DNA of 64,000 bases, taken from Chionoecetes opilio (taxonomy: Eukaryota > Arthropoda > Malacostraca > Decapoda > Majidae). Made by a program: the position numbers and the translations under genes. Below, piece after piece: positions 10,396-21,270 of this stretch (the first letter of the stretch is position 1; each line of letters begins with the position of its first letter). The stretch covers positions 39,955 to 103,954 of the forward strand of contig JACEEZ010020234.1 of the NCBI GenBank assembly GCA_016584305.1, read 5' to 3'. The notes beneath the pieces were generated by a model. The model did no database searches, was not told the origin of the DNA, and worked only from the letters and a program-made list of their open reading frames with translations.

Positions 10396-10914
10396 TGCTA
10401 TAATTCGTAATTTTTGGGGGGCTGGGGGACATGACTGAGGGGGCGATTTTAGTATTACGGTAGGAAAAATAAAACAATTTCCGGGAATGTACCCCAACCC
10501 CAAAGTTTTTGGCCCCTACCTTTGGCTTGCCCTAGTCAATAGCTATTACCCTCGGTTTTCTCCCTCCGCCCTGTTTTTCCGGCTGTATTAAGTAATTCCG
10601 CCCTCTATTCAAGTCATTCCGGTGTATTCAAGTCATTCGGGCCTCTATCAAGTCATTCCGGCCTTTTTCAAGTCTTTCGGGCCTTTTTAAATCATTTGGC
10701 CCCCCACGTTGTAATTTCCTGTTTAAAGGGGCTGACCTTTTAGGGGAAAATTTTCAGGCCCATAGCCAGGGTTTGGGAACTTTGTGGGGGCTATAACGGT
10801 TTTTGGGAACTGCGTCGAGGGGAATTCTCGCCGAAAAAAAAACTAGAACTCTCGCGACGTGGAAATTTTAACCTAACCTGGACAATGGCACCAAATTTAA
10901 ACCGACTGATCAAG
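10396..10914. repeat. Anonymous repeat with 26-bp minisatellite
   Basis: Contains about five degenerate units of TATTCAAGTCATTCCGG at 10570-10705. At 10815-10914 there is a reverse-complement copy of the sequence at 13265-13380 (AATTCTCGCCGAAA, AACCTAACCTGGACAATGGC). No gene seen. Confidence 0.6.
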
Positions 10915-11104
10915 CAACAATAGTTTAACCCCTGAAGCACAAAACGGGTAACATTTGTTTAAAGTATTATTGGGTCCTAAAATATCAAGAATTGCAACAC
11001 CGGAAGGGGCCCAGATTTCTATCGGGGGGACAGTTCCCAGTACCGCATTTCCATGTAGGGGGGTAACATGTTTATACTTTTCCCATTTTCTTTTTAACAT
11101 CAAT

Positions 11105-12050
11105 CAATAATCATGGGGGCATACCCCGGGGGCGGTCGCCCGCCCACCCTACGACGCCACTCCCGGGGTCACCACGCGCGAGTTTCCCCCAGGCCCTTTT
11201 CCCATACCAAGAGCTCTCGACAAGAAACATCAACTTGCCCCAGCCAAGAGCCCTTTTGGGCGCCCCCTTGGCCTTCCCCGCCCGGGTTGTCTTTACAGAT
11301 ACAACCCCATGGGAAGGATCGGTTTCAGGGTAGCGTCCACATGCCCAATAGCCGAAGTTGGGGGCGACGGATATGAGGTAATAGGGGCCCCGATTTTAGT
11401 CTCACGGTGCAACGCTGATTTTACACGTAACATCCCAGCGATACCCCAGATTTTGCGAAGAACTTATTTAAAAGGCATTGATTTTTTCTTCAAGTCATAT
11501 TAGGTCCATGTCTCACAACCATAGTGTAAGAAGGGATCAAAGCGACTTTAAGTCCGGGTTTTGTCCCCCTGCAAGGTACGACAACGCCCAAAACTCCCGT
11601 GAGCGAGTCCCAAACACCGTGGGCTATGCCAATCCGCCCTAAGACTTTTTGCCCTGACCGCCGTCATTTTGGACTGCGCTACCAAGGTATGTAAAACTTT
11701 CCAAGATCTCAATGTCCTGCCACACGCATGAAAAGACGTACGCTATTAGTAAGTCTCCAAATACCCGGACCTTTTGGGCTTTAGCCCGGGACCTAAGCCC
11801 AAAGGGGTTGCCCCCTCGGCAGCGCCTCGAGAGCCATCACCAGGCCCCAGCGATCAGCAAAGATTATGCATATCGGCAAAAACAAGTCAGTAACTTTGGG
11901 GTTGCCGACGGATGCTCCACAATCACTTTTATTACAAACCTTCCAAAAACCCCGTCCATAAAACGTTTAAAAGGGGGGGCAAGGACGCCCTTGCCTCACT
12001 CCGTATCACAGGGAAAAAAGCTGGATACACCCGCCCCACACTTTTACAGC
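11105..12050 (-). mobile_element. Degraded LINE, second copy of the 19736 family
   Basis: The plus-strand text aligns end to end with 19740-20720: CCTACGACGCCACTCCCGGG at the left and GCAGCGCCTCGAGAGCCATC in the middle. On the minus strand these correspond to the C-terminal part of a non-LTR reverse transcriptase, the same region better preserved at 19736-21075. Indels are dense and no frame longer than about 100 codons remains. Flanks at 10915-11100 are A-rich and unassigned. Confidence 0.75.
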
Positions 12051-12139
12051 ACTCATAATTATAATCCCTCATACACGATTTTTATACCATGTACAATTTT
12101 TTCAACTAGAAAGTCTTTTACTAGACAATAATAATAAAG

Positions 12140-12302
12140 TTTTTTTTTTTTATCTATCTAGACACTTTTCAATACCCAAAAAAGGTTATTTACTATACAA
12201 AGCGCCGCCACGTCAGCACAAACTAGGCGGACTCGAACCGCTGCACAGGGACGCTGCACATTGCGAGCTCACGTCTCTACCAACCTTGTCACCCTGACGG
12301 GC
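12140..12302 (-). mobile_element. tRNA-derived SINE (type 3)
   Basis: Complement of 12302 downward: GGGTGACAAGGTTGGTAGAG provides the A-box region and GCGGTTCGAGTCCGCC the B-box. A short unrelated body follows and ends in an A-tail (T-run 12140-12151 on the plus strand). The tRNA-like part has no clean acceptor stem. Confidence 0.65.
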
Positions 12303-12519
12303 TCTACTAGACAGACTACAGTAGTATGTCTTTACTAGAATTTCTATTGGAATGAATGAATGTTAAGGAATTATTGTTCACCCTCTGTGGTGCACAGTGA
12401 AGTAAATAAATCTATAAGAATAAAACTCACCAAAATATTTACCACTATGCTCGTATAAGTGTGTAACTGCTAGTCATAAAATAGTCATAAGGATTTATAC
12501 TTACATAACGGGTGTAGAT

Positions 12520-12773
12520 TTAACCCCTTGAGACCCAGAACGTAATTTCCATTGTAATTTGGGTTGACTTTAATCTACCCAAATTACACCCGTCCGTCAA
12601 CCCATCCATTGGACCATTTTAATTAATATAAGCTATATTTTATAGCTATGACCTGTTTAGTATCATTGTCCACTAGCTAATTTGGTATATAATAAGTTAC
12701 TTTTCGTAATTTTATGGCTAACAAACAGAAGATTTTATAGAGCAAAGGAAAGATCTGGGTGTGAAGGGGTTAA
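12520..12773 (+). mobile_element. piggyBac-type MITE
   Basis: TTAA at both ends (12520-12523, 12770-12773) with the family termini. The interior near 12565-12620 is replaced by a short unrelated segment containing ACCCGTCCGTCAACCC. Confidence 0.75.
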
Positions 12774-12894
12774 TCTTCACATTATCCAGTTTGTCAGTCT
12801 TTGCTTGTGACTTAAGTGTTGCATCATTGAAAACTCAACAAGGGGAGTGTTATGCCATACATCAGAAACTAGCAAGTGTGGAGATGGGACCTTC

Positions 12895-13208
12895 ATGACA
12901 CCACCACCACCACAGCCGTTCACCACCAATTCATCACACCACCACCACCACAGCCGTTCACCACCAATTCATCACACCACCACCACCACAGCCGTTCACC
13001 ACCAATTCATCACACCACCACCACCACAGCCGTTCACCACCAATTCATGACACCACCACCACCACAGCCGTTCACCACCAGTTCATCATACCACCACCAC
13101 CACAGCCGTTCACCACCAGTTCATCACACCACCACCACCACCACAGCCGTTCACCACCAGTTCATGACACCACCACCACCACCACAGCCGTTCACCACCA
13201 GTTCATGA
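12895..13208. repeat. ~40-45 bp minisatellite (CCACCA-rich)
   Basis: About eight units of (CAC)n followed by AGCCGTTCACCACCARTTCA. Two frames stay open across it and give His/Pro/Thr-rich peptides, which is expected from the unit composition. Confidence 0.9.
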
Positions 13209-13264
13209 CCCAATATATAGGTACATTTAATCAAGTGTTACACGTGTTTCTGCATTCAGGCATG

Positions 13265-13630
13265 TAATACTAGCATTAACTTGATCAGTTAGGTTAAGTT
13301 AGGTGCCAATGTCCAGGTTAGGTTAACATTTCCACGTCGACGAGAGTTCTAGGTTGGTGTTTCGGCGAGAATTCGGCGAGTGTTCCTATCGGCGACAGTT
13401 CCAGGCACCGACAAGTTTATGGAACTGTCGCCGATAGGAACTCTGGTTAATATGGAGGAGAGTTTCACGTACGCTACAGACCTTACTACTCACGAATTCA
13501 AATTTTTTTTTGGCTCAGTATACTGTACACTACTACTCTACTTGCGCTCAATAAAAAAAATTATAATAATATTTTGTGGTTAAGGTTAGGTTAGGTTTCT
13601 TTAAAACCTGTAAGGTTAGGTTNCCTCTTC
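13265..13630 (+). repeat. Repeat with perfect hairpin and TTAGG-like tail
   Basis: Contains a perfect inverted repeat: GTTCCTATCGGCGACAGTTCC near 13382 and its complement ending near 13441, with an 18-bp loop. Then comes a segment from TTAATATGGAGGAGAG to (GGTTA)n tracts at 13580-13623 that recurs at 61350-61596 and, reversed and decayed, at 21100-21270. A single N lies at 13623. Confidence 0.7.
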
Positions 13631-13984
13631 TTTTTTCCTTCTTCCCCCTTCCCGTCTCTTCGTCTTTTTTCCCCCTTCCCACTGTCATGACGGCAGGCTT
13701 ATGTTGAGTTACTTGTGTAAGCACGATAAGGTCAAGTGTCCCCCTCCCCGCATGCTGCTGCCCCCCCGATCCCCCATGTGCTCGTAGGGGGCGCGGGCAC
13801 GACATCGTTGTAAGCCCCGTGATCCAGGCGCCCATGGTGTTGCGCTGACTTCTTTGTACCGACTGCTGTGGGCCTAACGCATCAGACATACTTAAGGGTG
13901 GTGGTGGTGGTGGTGGTGGAGAGAAAATATGTGTTAGATATATTTTTGAATTGTACTATGTGTTTTAATTGCATTGTTTGTGTG
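13631..13984. other. No gene recognised
   Basis: Pyrimidine-rich sequence to 13680, mixed sequence to 13895, then a short (GGT)n tract at 13897-13918. Open frames here are short and show no domain. Confidence 0.5.
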
Positions 13985-14115
13985 TCTAGTCTGTCTGTCT
14001 GTCTGTCTGTTTTCTGTCTGTCTGTCTGTCTGTCTGTCCTTGTCTGGTCTGTCTGTGTCTGTCCTGTCTGTCTGTCCCTGTCCTGTCTGTCTGTCTGTCC
14101 TGTCTGTCTGTCTCC
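13985..14115. repeat. (TCTG)n microsatellite
   Basis: Tetranucleotide TCTG with CCTG variants and a CT-rich end. The Asp/Arg/Gln/Thr open frames are artefacts. Confidence 0.95.
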
Positions 14116-15119
14116 TCTCTCTCTCACACAAATATATAAATAATAAATAGGGTTACACACACAGAATAGGACAAATACGAGGTTGTTGATTTTGTTGATT
14201 TAAAAAAAAAAAAAAAAAATCAGATTTATTTGATTTAAATAGATTTTTTTTATTACTTTTGTGTTGTACATGAAGTCTACCACTACAGGATGTTGTTCAG
14301 CATGTTTATAACTACAAAGAGATAGCATAAGGGAATAACAAATGCCTCTAACATGAAATACAGATGAATTTACATATTTTATATTTCTGTGATGGACGTT
14401 TTCACATCACTAGGCCTCAATAGGTCTATAAGTGTGTTTTCGCCACGTTTGCCAGGCAGGTCTAGACTGGTCTAGACTGGCCCAGGCAGCACTGATGCTC
14501 GCTAAAACACATCCAGACTGTCACTGTCCCATGCCATGGTTCCTATTGGCCAGGGGATCCAGTTGGGCGGTCATTACTGTCCTGCAAGCTTTACCCCCCC
14601 CCCCCCCCAAGACACACCAAATGATTAATTTGACCTCCGGTAATAACCTCCTAGCTGGCATATGAGAGGTCATCATTCTGTTCTGTGATGAAGGTCAGCT
14701 ACACAAAATATTGCCTGACTTTGCTGCATCGTAACTGTTGGGCCTAAGTGTTCACAGTCATCACTGCTACTGCACTTCCCAATGGCAGGGCACTGGCAGG
14801 CAATGGCAGGGCACTGGCAGGCAATGGGGGGGCTAGGGCACTGGCAGGCAATGGCATTGGTTTGTAGTAATAATAGACTTCGGCAGGCAGTTAAACAAGA
14901 GAATTATAAAATTTTTTGTTTGAATAATTAAAAATGATAATGGCATAAGATTCAAACTTTGGTTACTATCACTTTGGCTTTTTATAAACACAAGTAACTG
15001 CAATGCACATTCAACGTTAGGTTACAGTAGTGGGCCTTTTTGTACACTACTACTACAACACTATATATATATACTACAGACAAAAATATTTGTGCTGTGT
15101 TTCTAGCCCACGGCAATTA
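14116..15119. other. No gene recognised; short simple repeats
   Basis: Poly-A near 14202-14219, a C-run at 14596-14608, a GGCAGGGCACTGGCAGGCAAT short tandem near 14785-14850, and a short (AT)n near 15063. Nothing coding is supported. Confidence 0.5.
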
Positions 15120-15465
15120 GCTATCTCAAAGTGGTTCCCCGCACCACTCATGTGTCTCATTATCATAGCATTTATACTACAATGATTCTCAAAGTGCCTC
15201 AGTGGTTCCCCGCACCACTCATGGTGTCTCATTATCATAGCATTATACTACAATGATTCTCAAAGTGCCTCAGTGGCTCCCCGCACCACTCATTGTGTCT
15301 CATTATCATAGCATTATACTACAATGATTCTCAAAAGTGCCCCAGTGGCTCCCCGCACCACTCATTGTTCTCATTATCATAGCATTATACTACAATGATT
15401 CTCAAAGTGCCCCATGGCTCCCCGCACCACTCATTGTGTCTCATTATCAAGCATTATACTAAAAT
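15120..15465. repeat. ~71-bp minisatellite
   Basis: Five direct units, each with TTCTCAAAGTGCC, CCCCGCACCACTCAT and TCTCATTATCATAGCATT. The units differ by single-base changes and indels. Confidence 0.92.
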
Positions 15466-15655
15466 TTGATAACACTGGCGTTCATAAAGCCCAGGGGCTT
15501 ATTTTACTTCTTGCACCTCTCACTTTCAAATAATGATAAGTTATGATTTTATCAGTGATTAAATAAAACAACCCTGACAAATAGTACAAAAATAGTACTA
15601 ATGGACCAGTAAAACACACCCCACACACCACACCCCACACCCACACACACAGTAC

Positions 15656-15796
15656 CTTTCAATAGGCGCCGGGCTCGGGACAGAACACAAAAACCTTGCC
15701 GCCACCCGCAAGTGTATGAAGGGGTGTGTGTCAAACAGCCAGCCTCTCGGAGACATGACTCGCACCTTGTCATATGCCACCACCATGCCCCCGACT
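15656..15796 (-). CDS. Putative exon of RNA polymerase I subunit RPA43
   Basis: A 141-bp open segment lies between a good acceptor (ACAG ending at 15797) and a good donor (GAAAG|GTACTG at 15656/15655). It reads VGGMVVAYDKVRVMSPRGWL, then FDTHPFIHLRVAARF, and ends PSPAPIE. The pattern G-x3-AYD-x-V-x-V, a short loop, then F/YD-x4-IH-L-x-V-x-A-x-F-x4-P-x-P is what I recall for the Rpb7-like N-terminal domain of RPA43 (POLR1F). That protein is part of the polymerase I stalk and acts in the nucleolus in rRNA synthesis. The match is by eye, and the exon is short. No adjacent exon was found, so introns must be long. The frame is free of stops, unlike most of the window. It could belong to another OB/SHS2-type protein. 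Confidence 0.45.
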
Positions 15797-16006
15797 CTGT
15801 TTGGGGTGAAGGGGGGGGGGGGTTAGAAGGGGTTGAGGTGGGTGGTGGGGGTGAAAAGTGGGTGGAATGATAGGGATGAGATCAAGATCGGGCACACTCA
15901 ACCAACTACAGCCTTTGCCCACCACACAAGAATAACAAGAAAATGAGTGCACAGCCAGACACTCAGCTACTCCAACAAGACTTAGATAAAACCTTAGAGT
16001 GGGCAG

Positions 16007-16112
16007 ATTTTTTTTTTTTTTTTTTTTTTTTTCTTCTTTCATTTGTGCCTATAGCGCCTGTAGGCAGTGGTGACCCAGGGCTCGGATGGTAGGCCCTGGA
16101 GGTTCCCTGGAG
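16007..16112 (-). mobile_element. Type-2 SINE, 3' remnant
   Basis: A T-run (poly-A complement) followed by TTTGTGCCTATAGCGCCTG and GGCAGTGGTGACCCAGGG, matching the last 100 bp of the 8143 SINE. 5'-truncated; it abuts LINE sequence at 16113. Confidence 0.85.
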
Positions 16113-16345
16113 ATAGGAATATAGGGTCCTAAATGGAGACAAGTTTGAGTTGTTAAGGTATGGAAACAGTTGATATCAAAACCTCAACAAGATACCATTG
16201 CGGCCAACAGGAAACAGTAGCCATGGATGTGGTTAAGGCCTTGGGTGTTAATATGAACCCTGATGATGAGCCTTTTCTGATCACATCCTATCAACAACAG
16301 CAAAAGCAAGGCAGCTATCAGACTGGATCCTGAGCACCTTCCAAA
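16113..16345 (+). mobile_element. LINE reverse transcriptase fragment
   Basis: In shifting frames this reads LNGDKFELLRYGNS, then TSTRYHCGQQETVAMDVVKA, LGVNMNPDDE and ARQLSDWILSTFQ. That is the part of a Jockey/CR1-type reverse transcriptase following the catalytic motif (K-F-E-x-LRYG, VKDLGV-like, GWILRTF-like). Both ends are truncated, and an (AAT)n tract follows at 16351-16393. Confidence 0.7.
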
Positions 16346-16349
16346 CCAA

Positions 16350-16393
<44 letters not shown>

Positions 16394-16394
<1 letters not shown>

Positions 16395-16605
16395 TTAAAA
16401 ACTTCTAGGTGAATATATAGGAATTTCGACCCCTAAAAAAAAAAAAAAAAAAAAATTCTGATTTGGAGTTAAACGTTTAAAAGATGAATCAATATACATA
16501 AATGACATTATTAAAAATATATTCATAAAAGTCAAAATATGAATGTGTGTACTACTACGTTCATCTATGACATTATAAATTGTATTCATGGAAGTTAAAA
16601 GATAG
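16394..16605. other. AT-rich sequence, nothing recognised
   Basis: Contains one unit of the AGGGGTC/AAATTTC-like poly-A element (reverse orientation) at 16420-16456 and otherwise unassigned AT-rich DNA. Confidence 0.4.
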
Positions 16606-17030
16606 ACAGTAAACCTCGCGTATTCGGACCCTCGTTATTCGGACTTTGACATTACTCGGACCTCTTCCTCCTCCTTTTTTTTCTCTTTCTCTCATTTTTT
16701 TTTTTTTTTTTTTTTTTTTTTTAGGGGTCAAAATTTCATACAAATTCCCAGAATTTTTTTTTTTTTTTTTTTTTTATTTTTTTTTTTTTAGGGGTCAAAA
16801 TTTCATATATATTCCCCAGAATTTTTTTTTTTTTTAGGGTCAAAATTTCATATATATTCCCCAGAATTTTTTTTTTTTTTTTTTTAGGGGTCAAAATTTC
16901 ATATATATTCCCCAGAATTTTTTTTTCTTTTTTTTTCTTAGGGGTCAAAATTTCATATATATTCACCCAGAATTTTTTTTTTTTTTTTTAGGGGTCGAAA
17001 TTTCCTATATATTCACCTAGAAGTTTTTAA

Positions 17031-17075
<45 letters not shown>

Positions 17076-17189
17076 TTTTTTTTTTGTACATATCCCCCCA
17101 TATGTACTCCCCCCATTATTCGGATCCTTGCATTACTCGGACCACTCCTTGGCCCAATTAGTCCCAATATGAGAGGTTTTACTGTGTTA
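16606..17189. mobile_element. pogo/Tigger-like MITE with ~60-bp internal repeats
   Basis: The left end is CAGTAAACCTCGCGTATTCG and the complemented right end is CAGTAAAACCTCTCATATTG. Both are followed inward by ATTCGGACC/ACTCGGACC motifs, the style of pogo/Tigger termini. The interior is six units of AGGGGTCAAAATTTCATAT, ATTCCCCAGAA and a T-run, plus an (ATT)n tract at 17035-17072. The expected TA flank is mutated or offset by a base. The right end abuts the 3' end of the MULE gene. Confidence 0.6.
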
Positions 17190-19340
17190 GTGTTCATCAT
17201 GTTGGCATGAATTCTGCCGGGCTGATACAAGCTGAAGAACCTGGGTGGGAGTAACAGCTTGATTCTTGCATGACGCCCATAGGTCAAACATTTTGCCCTG
17301 ATATTCTCTAAAATTCTTGCGCTGGTTTCGTTGAAGTTTTTCTCCCGAAACTAGCCGGTGCGTAGTGGCAACCTGACGACATTCCCGACAGAGGACTTCC
17401 ATCGGCTGGTAGACATTGATGTTGTGGTTATCATTCCCTGCCTTTGAGTACAGCTCGTTAAGTCCAGAATGGCAGCCTTCCACATCATTATTCCTTCTAA
17501 CGGCCTGACCACAGATGCTCCAAGAGGACGGTGGAAAAGTGTTTGTCGAGATCCACGTGGACTCCATATACTGAAGGAGATGGTGAAACCCCTGGTGATG
17601 TGAAGGGCCTGGAATTCCTGGAAGGTGACAGGCAGGTATTTGCTGTGGAGGTAAATATGGTACAGTGACATCAGCTCTCGTAGAAACTTACGTGACTGTG
17701 ACTTTTGGTAGTAGTATACATGCGATGAAGACCGTGTTCCTTGATTTTTTCCCATATTGATTGGGTCCAGTGGAAATTACCTCCACGTAACGTTGCTAAG
17801 GGGAAAATTTCAGGGAAAGCGCTCCAGACAGCTGTGTTGAAGTCCATCACACCTGAACCTGAGCCTGTGTTTGGTAGCAAGGACTTAATGCATTCCAAGA
17901 CTGCTCTATAATCGGCCTTGGAACACTGTGACATAAGCACCATCACTAGTGGACCTTGCTTAAGGCTTTCATTTTGCTTTAGAAAACTATGGAATCTCCA
18001 GAGCTGATAAAACGGTTTCTGCACTGTTTTGAATGTACTATGGGTGAAACAAGTCTCGGTGGACTATAGGCGTGAAACATTCTGACACTACGGAATGAAG
18101 AAAACGAAAACCCTCCCCTATCATCAGCATTTGACCCAATGTTTACAGTAGTCATGGGACCCCTAGGCACCGAGACTTGTTTTACCCATGGTACCATCCA
18201 GTCCATCCACGTACCAAGTGTTTGCTGCCGAGAGGACGCTGAGTATGAAACGTGTGCAGAGAATAACATGCCGAGCTGACCCCACAGTAGGGCCCACACG
18301 GATATCGTCCTGCATGAAATGAGGTGGCACTGCTTCCTCAACCCGGTCAAAATCTAAGCTCTTTGGATGTTTTGGTCGCTTCTTCTGGCGCCAGAGGTTG
18401 GTCGAGCGAACCATGGCTGCCACCGATGACAGGGCAGCGCAAGGGGCGTCAGTTGGGGGATATTTAAGCAAGGCCTCTTTCACGATTGTTGATCCAGAAA
18501 CAAACGGACGTGCCATCCCTCCTGCACGTAGGTCTGCCTTGATCTGGCCAGCAGGCAGGGCACAGTCACCTGGCCTGCACTTGTGTGGCTGTGCTCCTCG
18601 TATGAAGGTCCCTCCTCCTTCAGTTTGGGTCACTGAACCAAGACACGTCACAGTCTCGTTTCTTGCGGTGCATCTCCAGCGTTGTCGTCCTTTTAGTGTA
18701 GTTTTTCTGTCCCTCTGGTAAGTGTATCTTTTTTCTACTAGAAGATCACCACCACGTTTAGAACCTTTGGGGACCACAACAAACTGGACGGGTTCTTCGT
18801 CGACTGGTTCTTCGTCTGAAATGTCTTGCGTGTCAACCTCGGTGTCAGGAGCAGGTAGGGTGGTTTCTAGGTCAGACTCTTCACACACTTGGGGATCAGT
18901 GGACGAGACAGTAGAGGTGTTAGGGAGGTGTGCCACATCTGGGGAACTTGATGACGAGAAGAGTCGCTGTCGCTTGGCAGGTGGAAAGTGTGAAGGGGTT
19001 GGTGGAGATAGCTGAGTGAGGTGGTGGAGTGGTGAGTCTGGTCGTGGTGGTGTATTTGGTGTTGAGCACTGCTGACAGGACCACTTGATGTCAGTACCCT
19101 CACGGACGGCCCTCCAGTACTGGGCTTGGGAGATGTTGGGTCCACAAGTTCCGTGTTGCCACTTGTTGCAGCCATCACACGTAATGGCCTGTTGAAGAGG
19201 CCGAACCTCTTGGTGGCAAGAAAGGCAGGGAAATTCAAGTGTCCATCCTTGGCAAGAAGCTGAACAGTTGTGGTGGTTGACATGGGTTGATGTTGCAAGG
19301 AAACACTTCTTGAAACGTGTCTGGAGTCAAAGAGTCCCAA
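17190..19340 (-). pseudogene. MULE transposase with FLYWCH zinc finger, broken
   Basis: Read from 19340 downward. A Ser/Thr/His-rich leader and an acidic linker (ISDEEPVDEEPVQF) precede a FLYWCH-type zinc finger: FVVVPKGSKRGGDLLVEKRY, then RWRCTARNETVTC, then the final PHKC, near 18780-18600. A linker follows, then a MULE-type DDE core. It starts at NTWYVDG near 18200 (first Asp), continues after an insertion as TFKTVQKPFYQLW, and reaches GPLVMVLMSQCSKADYRAV and SGVMDFNTAVWSAFPEIF, the expected second-Asp region. The C-terminal part (CRECRQVATTHRL, CKNQAVTPTQVL) is in another frame and ends near 17190. At least three frameshifts plus a 154-bp insertion make it non-functional. FLYWCH-MULE fusions are typical of animal Mutator/Phantom-like elements. 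TIRs were not identified. Confidence 0.85.
18038..18191. mobile_element. 154-bp TA-flanked MITE inside the MULE catalytic domain
   Basis: The ends CTATGGGTGAAACAAGTCTC and (complemented) CCATGGGTAAAACAAGTCTC form TIRs of about 24 bp. TA dinucleotides flank at 18036-18037 and 18192-18193. Dropping the element and one TA makes the host frame read DG directly into TFKTVQ, as in other MULEs. That confirms the insertion point. Confidence 0.82.
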
Positions 19341-19735
19341 CCTTAAAATTTCCGACTCAACTCATTATTATCATTAAAACAATGAATTAGAATGATAAAT
19401 TAAATTTGAATTTCAATAATCAGTTATATTCATTTACGATACTATAAACACTAATGGTATGGATGAAATGGAAAATGTAAGAAATGGTGTAACCCAGTAA
19501 TACAAAATAGGGGGAAAGGGGGATTTGGGCGGCGTTGAGTCAGAGTCCACACCTTAAAAGTTCCAGGAGTCAAATCAGGTTGTAATTATTGCTGTGTGTG
19601 TTAATAACGAAAAGTTAAATTGCGCATGATGAAAGATCAAAAAATTATATAAAAGGAATTTTAAATCAGACTGAACACCCTCGGTCATTATCCTTATGTT
19701 CCTATGTATATAATACGTATCAATCAATCAATCAT
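19341..19735. other. No gene recognised
   Basis: AT-rich sequence. AGTCCCAACCTTAAAATTTCC at 19333 is echoed by AGTCCACACCTTAAAAGTTCC at 19544, a loose direct repeat that might mark a MULE terminus. Confidence 0.35.
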
Positions 19736-21075
19736 TGGGACAACCCGGGGGCGCGTCGCCTCGCCCACCCTACGACGCCACTCCCGGGGTCACCACGCGC
19801 GAGTTCCCATGCAGGTCCTTTCCCCTACCAAGCAGCCTTTGACAAAAAACATCAACTTGCCCCAGCCACGAGCCTTGTGGGCGCCCCCTTGGCCTCCTCC
19901 ACGCCGGATTGTCTCTACAGATACAAACCCCATGGGAAAGGGTCGGTTTCAGGTAGCGTGCCACATGCCCATATAGCCCAAGTTGGCGCTGACGGACTAT
20001 GCAGGTAATAAAGGGCCCCGATTTAGTCTCACGGTGCAATCGCTGATGTGACACGTAATCATCCCAGCGTAAACCCCATGATTCTGCGAAGACACTTATT
20101 ACCAAAGGCATTGATTTCGTCTCTTCAAGTCGCTATTTAGTGTCCATGTCTCACAACCATAGAGTAAGACAGGGGTCACAAGCGACTTGAAGATCCGGAT
20201 CTTTGTCCTCCTGCACAGGTACCGACAACGCCAAATACTCCCGCTGAGCGGTCCATAACACCGTGGGCTATGCCAATCCGCCCTTAAAAGGGTTTTCTTT
20301 AGGCTTCTTGACGTGACCCGCAGTCATTATGGGGCTGCGCTACCAAGGTATTAAACTTTCCCAAAATCTCAATGTCCTCGCCACATGCATGAACAACTGG
20401 GACTGCTTCATCCCAGTAAGTTCCCAAACCCCCTGGACCTTGGTCTTGAGCAGGAGACCTCAAGTCCCAAAGGCTTTGCCTCCTCGTGCAGCGCCTCGAG
20501 AGCCATCACCAGGACCTCCAGCGACTCAGCAAAGATTACTGCATCATCGGCAAAAACAAGATCAGTGATCTTGGTGTTGCCGCGGATGCTCCACAATCAC
20601 TTTGATCTACAACCTTGTCCAATACCCAGTCCATACAAGCTTTTGAAAAGTGATGGGGCAAGGACGCACCCTTGCCTCACTCCTGTATTTTACAGGAAAG
20701 AAGCTGGATACACCTGCCCCACACTTCACAGCACTCTCAGTCCAGAATACAGACCAGTTATCAACCATAGTCCTTGCAGGAATCCCCTCGAAGTCGCAAA
20801 AGATCCCAGATGACTCACGATGCACTGAGTCAAACGCCTTCTTGAATCAAAATAGGCTGCAAGCATCCCCTGTCGAAACTCACGTCGGCATTCCACCAGG
20901 ACACGAAGCGCTAGGATACGGTCCGTTTTTGAATTACCAGGCGTTTAACCCAGACTGCTGAGGTTCTCTGATGCTTCACCAGATGAATGCGAATTCGTGT
21001 CAGCAATAGATGGGCAAGCACCTTGCCTGGCACGCTGAGCAGTGTAATACCGCGTAATTGTTGCAGTTCTGACGA
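19736..21075 (-). mobile_element. LINE with reverse transcriptase remnant (RTE/CR1-like)
   Basis: On the minus strand from about 20960 the order is: FDSVHRES, then GIPARTMVDNWSVFWTESAV, a frameshifted stretch corresponding to the GVRQGC region, GNTKITDLVFADDAVIFAES (the catalytic FADD box, 20596-20408), LEALHEEAKPLGLEVS, and finally RWDDYVSHQRLHRETKSG and IVRQRQLGLYGHVARY with RRPRGRPQGSWLGQVD at 20111-19770. These blocks are the palm, thumb and C-terminal end of a non-LTR reverse transcriptase common in arthropod genomes. Frameshifts are frequent and the endonuclease domain is missing. A second, worse copy lies at 11105-12050. Confidence 0.85.
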
Positions 21076-21099
21076 AACCCCCTTTTCCCCTTTCCAGAT

Positions 21100-21270
21100 A
21101 GGGACCTAACCTAACCTAACCTTACAGGTTTTAAAAGAAACCTTTAAACCCAACCTTACCACAAAATATACAATTTTTTTTTTTTTTTTTTGGTTTTGCG
21201 CAAAATAAAAATAGCACCATTAGAAAAGCACCTATTGTAGGGCCCAAAAAAAAGTAGTTTGGGGTCTCTG
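21100..21270 (-). repeat. Reversed, decayed copy of the TTAGG-tailed repeat
   Basis: ACCTAACCTAACCTTACAGG followed by AAAGAAACC, ACCACAAAATATA and a T-run mirrors the complement of 13500-13620 and 61430-61560. Confidence 0.65.

Noticed and set aside
12847..13208. His/Pro/Thr-rich repeat protein
   Set aside because: The unit length allows frames to remain open through the CCACCA minisatellite; no start context or flanking coding sequence.
14432..14665. 77-residue plus-strand frame
   Set aside because: No motif, no splice context, and it crosses a C-homopolymer.
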